Of a stretch of DNA of 64,000 bases, positions 62,301-64,000 are shown piece by piece (within the stretch, counting starts at the first letter, position 1; the number at the start of each line of letters is the position of its first letter). The notes beneath the pieces are model-generated. The model searched no databases, was not told the origin of the DNA, and was given only the letters and a program-made list of their open reading frames with translations. This DNA is from Lysobacterales bacterium (GTDB lineage Bacteria > Pseudomonadota > Gammaproteobacteria > Xanthomonadales > SZUA-5): positions 1 through 64,000 of the forward strand of contig JALHRS010000002.1 of NCBI GenBank assembly GCA_022841325.1, written 5' to 3'. The translations under genes and the position numbers were made by a program.

Positions 62301-64000
62301 TCAGCGGCCCGGCCGCCACGCTCAATGTTCCAGGGGCCGGAAACCAGGCCGGATTGATCCAGTTCAGCGGCAACCTGGCCGGCACCTACACCGACACCCT
62401 CAGTTGCTCTGGATCCGGTGGTGAGAGCTTCAGCGTACCGGTGAGCGCAACGGTTGTTGATCTGCTTAGCACCACGCCTGCTAGCGGAACGGCCTTGCTG
62501 CTGCCAGCAGTCGCCGTGGGCGCGTCGGCGCCGACCGTGAACCTCGGTTTCAACAACCCCAATGCCATCTCCCAGGACGTGCAGTGCAGTCTGTCGGCAG
62601 CCACGCCTTTCAGTCTGAGCTCCAGCAGCCTGACCCTGCCGGCGAATGCTGGCGGCAGTCTGACTGTCAGCGTGTCCACCAGTGCGCCCGGCAGCTTCGA
62701 AGACACGCTCAGTTGCGCTGGGCCGCTGGGTCAGCATTGGCAGTACCCGGTGCGGGCCGTGGTCAATGGTCAGATCACGGCCAATCTGATCAGTGGCAGC
62801 AGCATCGTGCTGGCGGCCAGCTTCATCGGTTCCAGCTCGCCGACGCAGACCCTCCGTTTTGCCAACAGCAATCCCACCGCGGCCACGCTCAGTTGCACCA
62901 CCACCGCGCCGGCCAGTTTTGGTCTCAATCCATCCACGCTCAACATCAATGCCCTGTCCGAGGCAGATCTCGGCATCCAGCTCATTGCCACAGCGTCAGG
63001 CAGCTACTCGGCAACTCTGAACTGCACCGGATCAGGCGGCGAGCAGTTCAGCTATCCCTTGAGCTCGCAGCTGTATGCCGCGCCGATCGCCTATGTCAGC
63101 AACCGCTTCAGTCCCTCGCTGTCCCTGATCGATACCCAGACCCGCACCACCCTTGCCGAAGTCGCGCTGGCCAGCGCGCCGCAGCGGGTGGCGGTGCACC
63201 CGTCCGGACTGCGCGCGCTGGTCACCTTGCCCAGCACCGACGCCGTGGCCGTGGTCGATGCGCCTGGGCTGCTGCGAGCCACGATTCCGGTGGGTGATCA
63301 GCCCGATGCCGTGGTCATCACCCCGGATGGGCGACGCGCGCTGATCGGTAATTTTGCCGATGGCACGCTGTCGGTGATCGACCTGCTCACGCTGCAGGTC
63401 AGCGGCAGTCTGGTCTTGCCGGCCGGCGTCAGCAGCCTGGCGCTGAGCGCCGACGGAACGACGGCCTACGCCGCGGCCCGTCTGGCTGCTTCGGTGACCC
63501 GCATCGACCTCGCCAGCCTGTCCGTGGCCGGCAGCTTCGCCGCCTGTGCCAACGCCAGCGATGCGGCCATCGATCCGACCCGGAACCTGCTCTATCTGGC
63601 CTGCACCGGAAACGATTCGGTGGGCGTCTACAACCTGCAGACCGAGGTCCAGGTAGCGATGATTGCGATCGGTCCGGCGACCTACCGCGTCTTCGTGCAC
63701 CCGAGCCTGCCGCTCGCCTATGCCTTGTTTGTCGATGGCAGCGCGCCTGGCGTGCGCAAAATCGACACGCAAGCCTTCGTGGCCGCGCCAACCACCACCT
63801 TCGGTGGCGCACTGCCGCTGGGCATGAGCTTGCATCCGGACGGCGACCAACTGCTGGTGACCGTCTACTCGGGCCCGAATGCGGATCGTCTCAGCATCCG
63901 CGACGCTCAGTCGATGACCGAGATCGGCGCTGCCAGCACGGGAACGGGGCCGGTGGACGTCGCCCTGCAGCGCGGCCCGCCCAATCGCGTCGCGCTGAGC
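59348..64000 (+). CDS. giant exported protein with alternating YVTN propellers and Ig-like repeats, 3' end cut by window
   Basis: Open for 1551 codons without a stop to the last base. ATG at 59348 with GGAGG upstream; signal peptide ends near AGRGWA. Three YVTN/NHL-type propellers (about residues 29-320, 640-930 and from about 1243) have the recurring L-F/A-x-x-P-G/D-G-x-R-x-Y-V pattern (INPGGTRLYVQV, FHPSGNTAYVSD, ITPDGRRALIGN). Between them lie groups of three Ig-like domains of the HYDIN/choice-of-anchor type, each with S-x-x-L-S/Q-C. Such proteins are cell-surface or secreted; adhesion or substrate binding is inference. Confidence 0.88.
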   Translation, partial: MLRSLLRRSAFLASFLALALGAGRGWAAPFAYVAGDEGIGDLAVLDLGMQLTPTIVPTGRLVALDARAGGTRLYGARSDALVVVDVTSNSVVTTYPGSGGVFNSVRLNPGGTRLYLPTSFGPFGQVAVFDASSGAALPAINTGGDPKDLVFHPSGNTAYVSDANNQSVRVIDVANGTVQSSVAVGSAPSVLAINPGGTRLYVQVSDAVAVFATGGMSPAGSIPGLAPTDVETSVDGTQLYVVDQAFPNLVLKRFDADSLTPTGSVVLGPVPGFGAPASSVAFDPSGARSYVSDSAANKVWVVDNASLAVIDSYTLASTGAGPIVVLAGPSPLLANPPTGSTLNFPNFTVGAAPGSAFIEFQNPGAGARSLSCQPPSSSAFTLINSPLSVPAAGSASLEIQFSSATAGSFSASLSCTAGSESFSYTLSATAIGDLSTNPASGSTIAFAAVRPGATSTRREIDFRNGSVDSISVTCPAPSLSEFSIAPATFTVPAFGNVRLRLEFASAAPGAYTDTLQCTLGTGGNISFPLTGQALAPMTSTPASGGTAAVRTVSRGAPSPSTNIVFQNSSGLANAVNCSAPTGATFSISPQPVVVPAAGSGALTVTMNTAVIGVHREHIECTDLAGARFSFDLSGRVVQPTYAFLGGTASFQGVTLMDTLDDSLVASLPLGSFNPVHIAVTSDASKAYVVDASAYLRVIDSATRSLQATIHVALGAELRSVSINSAGTRVYATDSANNTIAVIDTSSNSVIATVPNPGAIVRAVGVSPDGSRFYSVGAGLIKTFDGASNTLIADLPTALGEPGQVLVSPDGSRVIISYPDANKVRAIDANGAFLGDALSGLASGLAWQPDGGRFYVANASGLSAFDTQTMQLHQFVSVPGGARGIALHPSGHRAYLTRTFLNSLAIVDLRSMSVISTVPLGFSISAVGRFVNGPRRPISSAPESSNLLALPLKLAGSPATSAAISFQNPEPDAVSVLCQPLTAPGFSGPAATLNVPGAGNQAGLIQFSGNLAGTYTDTLSCSGSGGESFSVPVSATVVDLLSTTPASGTALLLPAVAVGASAPTVNLGFNNPNAISQDVQCSLSAATPFSLSSSSLTLPANAGGSLTVSVSTSAPGSFEDTLSCAGPLGQHWQYPVRAVVNGQITANLISGSSIVLAASFIGSSSPTQTLRFANSNPTAATLSCTTTAPASFGLNPSTLNINALSEADLGIQLIATASGSYSATLNCTGSGGEQFSYPLSSQLYAAPIAYVSNRFSPSLSLIDTQTRTTLAEVALASAPQRVAVHPSGLRALVTLPSTDAVAVVDAPGLLRATIPVGDQPDAVVITPDGRRALIGNFADGTLSVIDLLTLQVSGSLVLPAGVSSLALSADGTTAYAAARLAASVTRIDLASLSVAGSFAACANASDAAIDPTRNLLYLACTGNDSVGVYNLQTEVQVAMIAIGPATYRVFVHPSLPLAYALFVDGSAPGVRKIDTQAFVAAPTTTFGGALPLGMSLHPDGDQLLVTVYSGPNADRLSIRDAQSMTEIGAASTGTGPVDVALQRGPPNRVALS

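Overview
The window is about 64 kb of GC-rich bacterial DNA with Gram-negative lipoproteins, many Sec signal peptides, a TAT substrate and ECF sigma factors paired with Ser/Thr kinases. The gene families, codon use and secreted proteins ending in an F-x-[DN]-G-x-E tail suggest a gammaproteobacterium near the Lysobacterales (Xanthomonadales), probably environmental. This placement is inference; there is no rRNA or tRNA gene here to fix it. Both edges cut genes: a PQQ-type beta-propeller protein on the left and a giant YVTN/Ig-repeat exported protein on the right (open from 59348 to the last base).

Layout. 1-8.3 kb: secreted propeller protein, an exported DUF1800/DUF1501 pair, a membrane-tethered cupredoxin and two coupled paralogous envelope proteins of unknown role. 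8.7-18.7 kb: housekeeping genes (M3 peptidase lipoprotein, Spy-like periplasmic protein, thiolase, YiiX-like hydrolase, sodium-dependent transporter, a stand-alone EF-G). They are separated by long intergenic stretches packed with dispersed repeats, REP-like palindromes and heptamer tandem repeats. 18.8-21.7 kb: an MBOAT / SGNH-like / universal stress protein operon. 21.9-24.4 kb: three translationally coupled genes for secreted proteins, the last with a long collagen-like Gly-X-Thr domain. 24.6-26.8 kb: a methyltransferase resembling RquA (rhodoquinone synthesis), a SNF2 helicase remnant and a BASS-type symporter.

26.9-38.0 kb is the most unusual part. On the plus strand a protein with a possible peptidoglycan-binding end is coupled to a fusion of a trypsin-like protease and a SleB/CwlJ cell-wall hydrolase. 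Facing it is a minus-strand operon: ECF sigma factor, membrane anti-sigma factor, a trypsin-like protease without signal peptide, a small protein of unknown fold, and a secreted 1010-residue TPR-CHAT protease. A lysyl-endopeptidase-like protease with a P-domain is next to it. I propose a sigma-controlled, protease-based envelope sensing, killing or defence system; this is inference from domain content and gene order.

38.4-46 kb: patatin/cPLA2-like lipase, CorC-type transporter, MscK-like channel and a second M3 peptidase lipoprotein. 46.2-47.5 kb: a retron-like reverse transcriptase with hairpins upstream and no recognisable effector. 47.9-64 kb: two paralogous ECF sigma plus Ser/Thr kinase-TPR modules, around an Lnt-like N-acyltransferase, two secreted proteins (one a delta-60 propeller) and the giant propeller/Ig protein.
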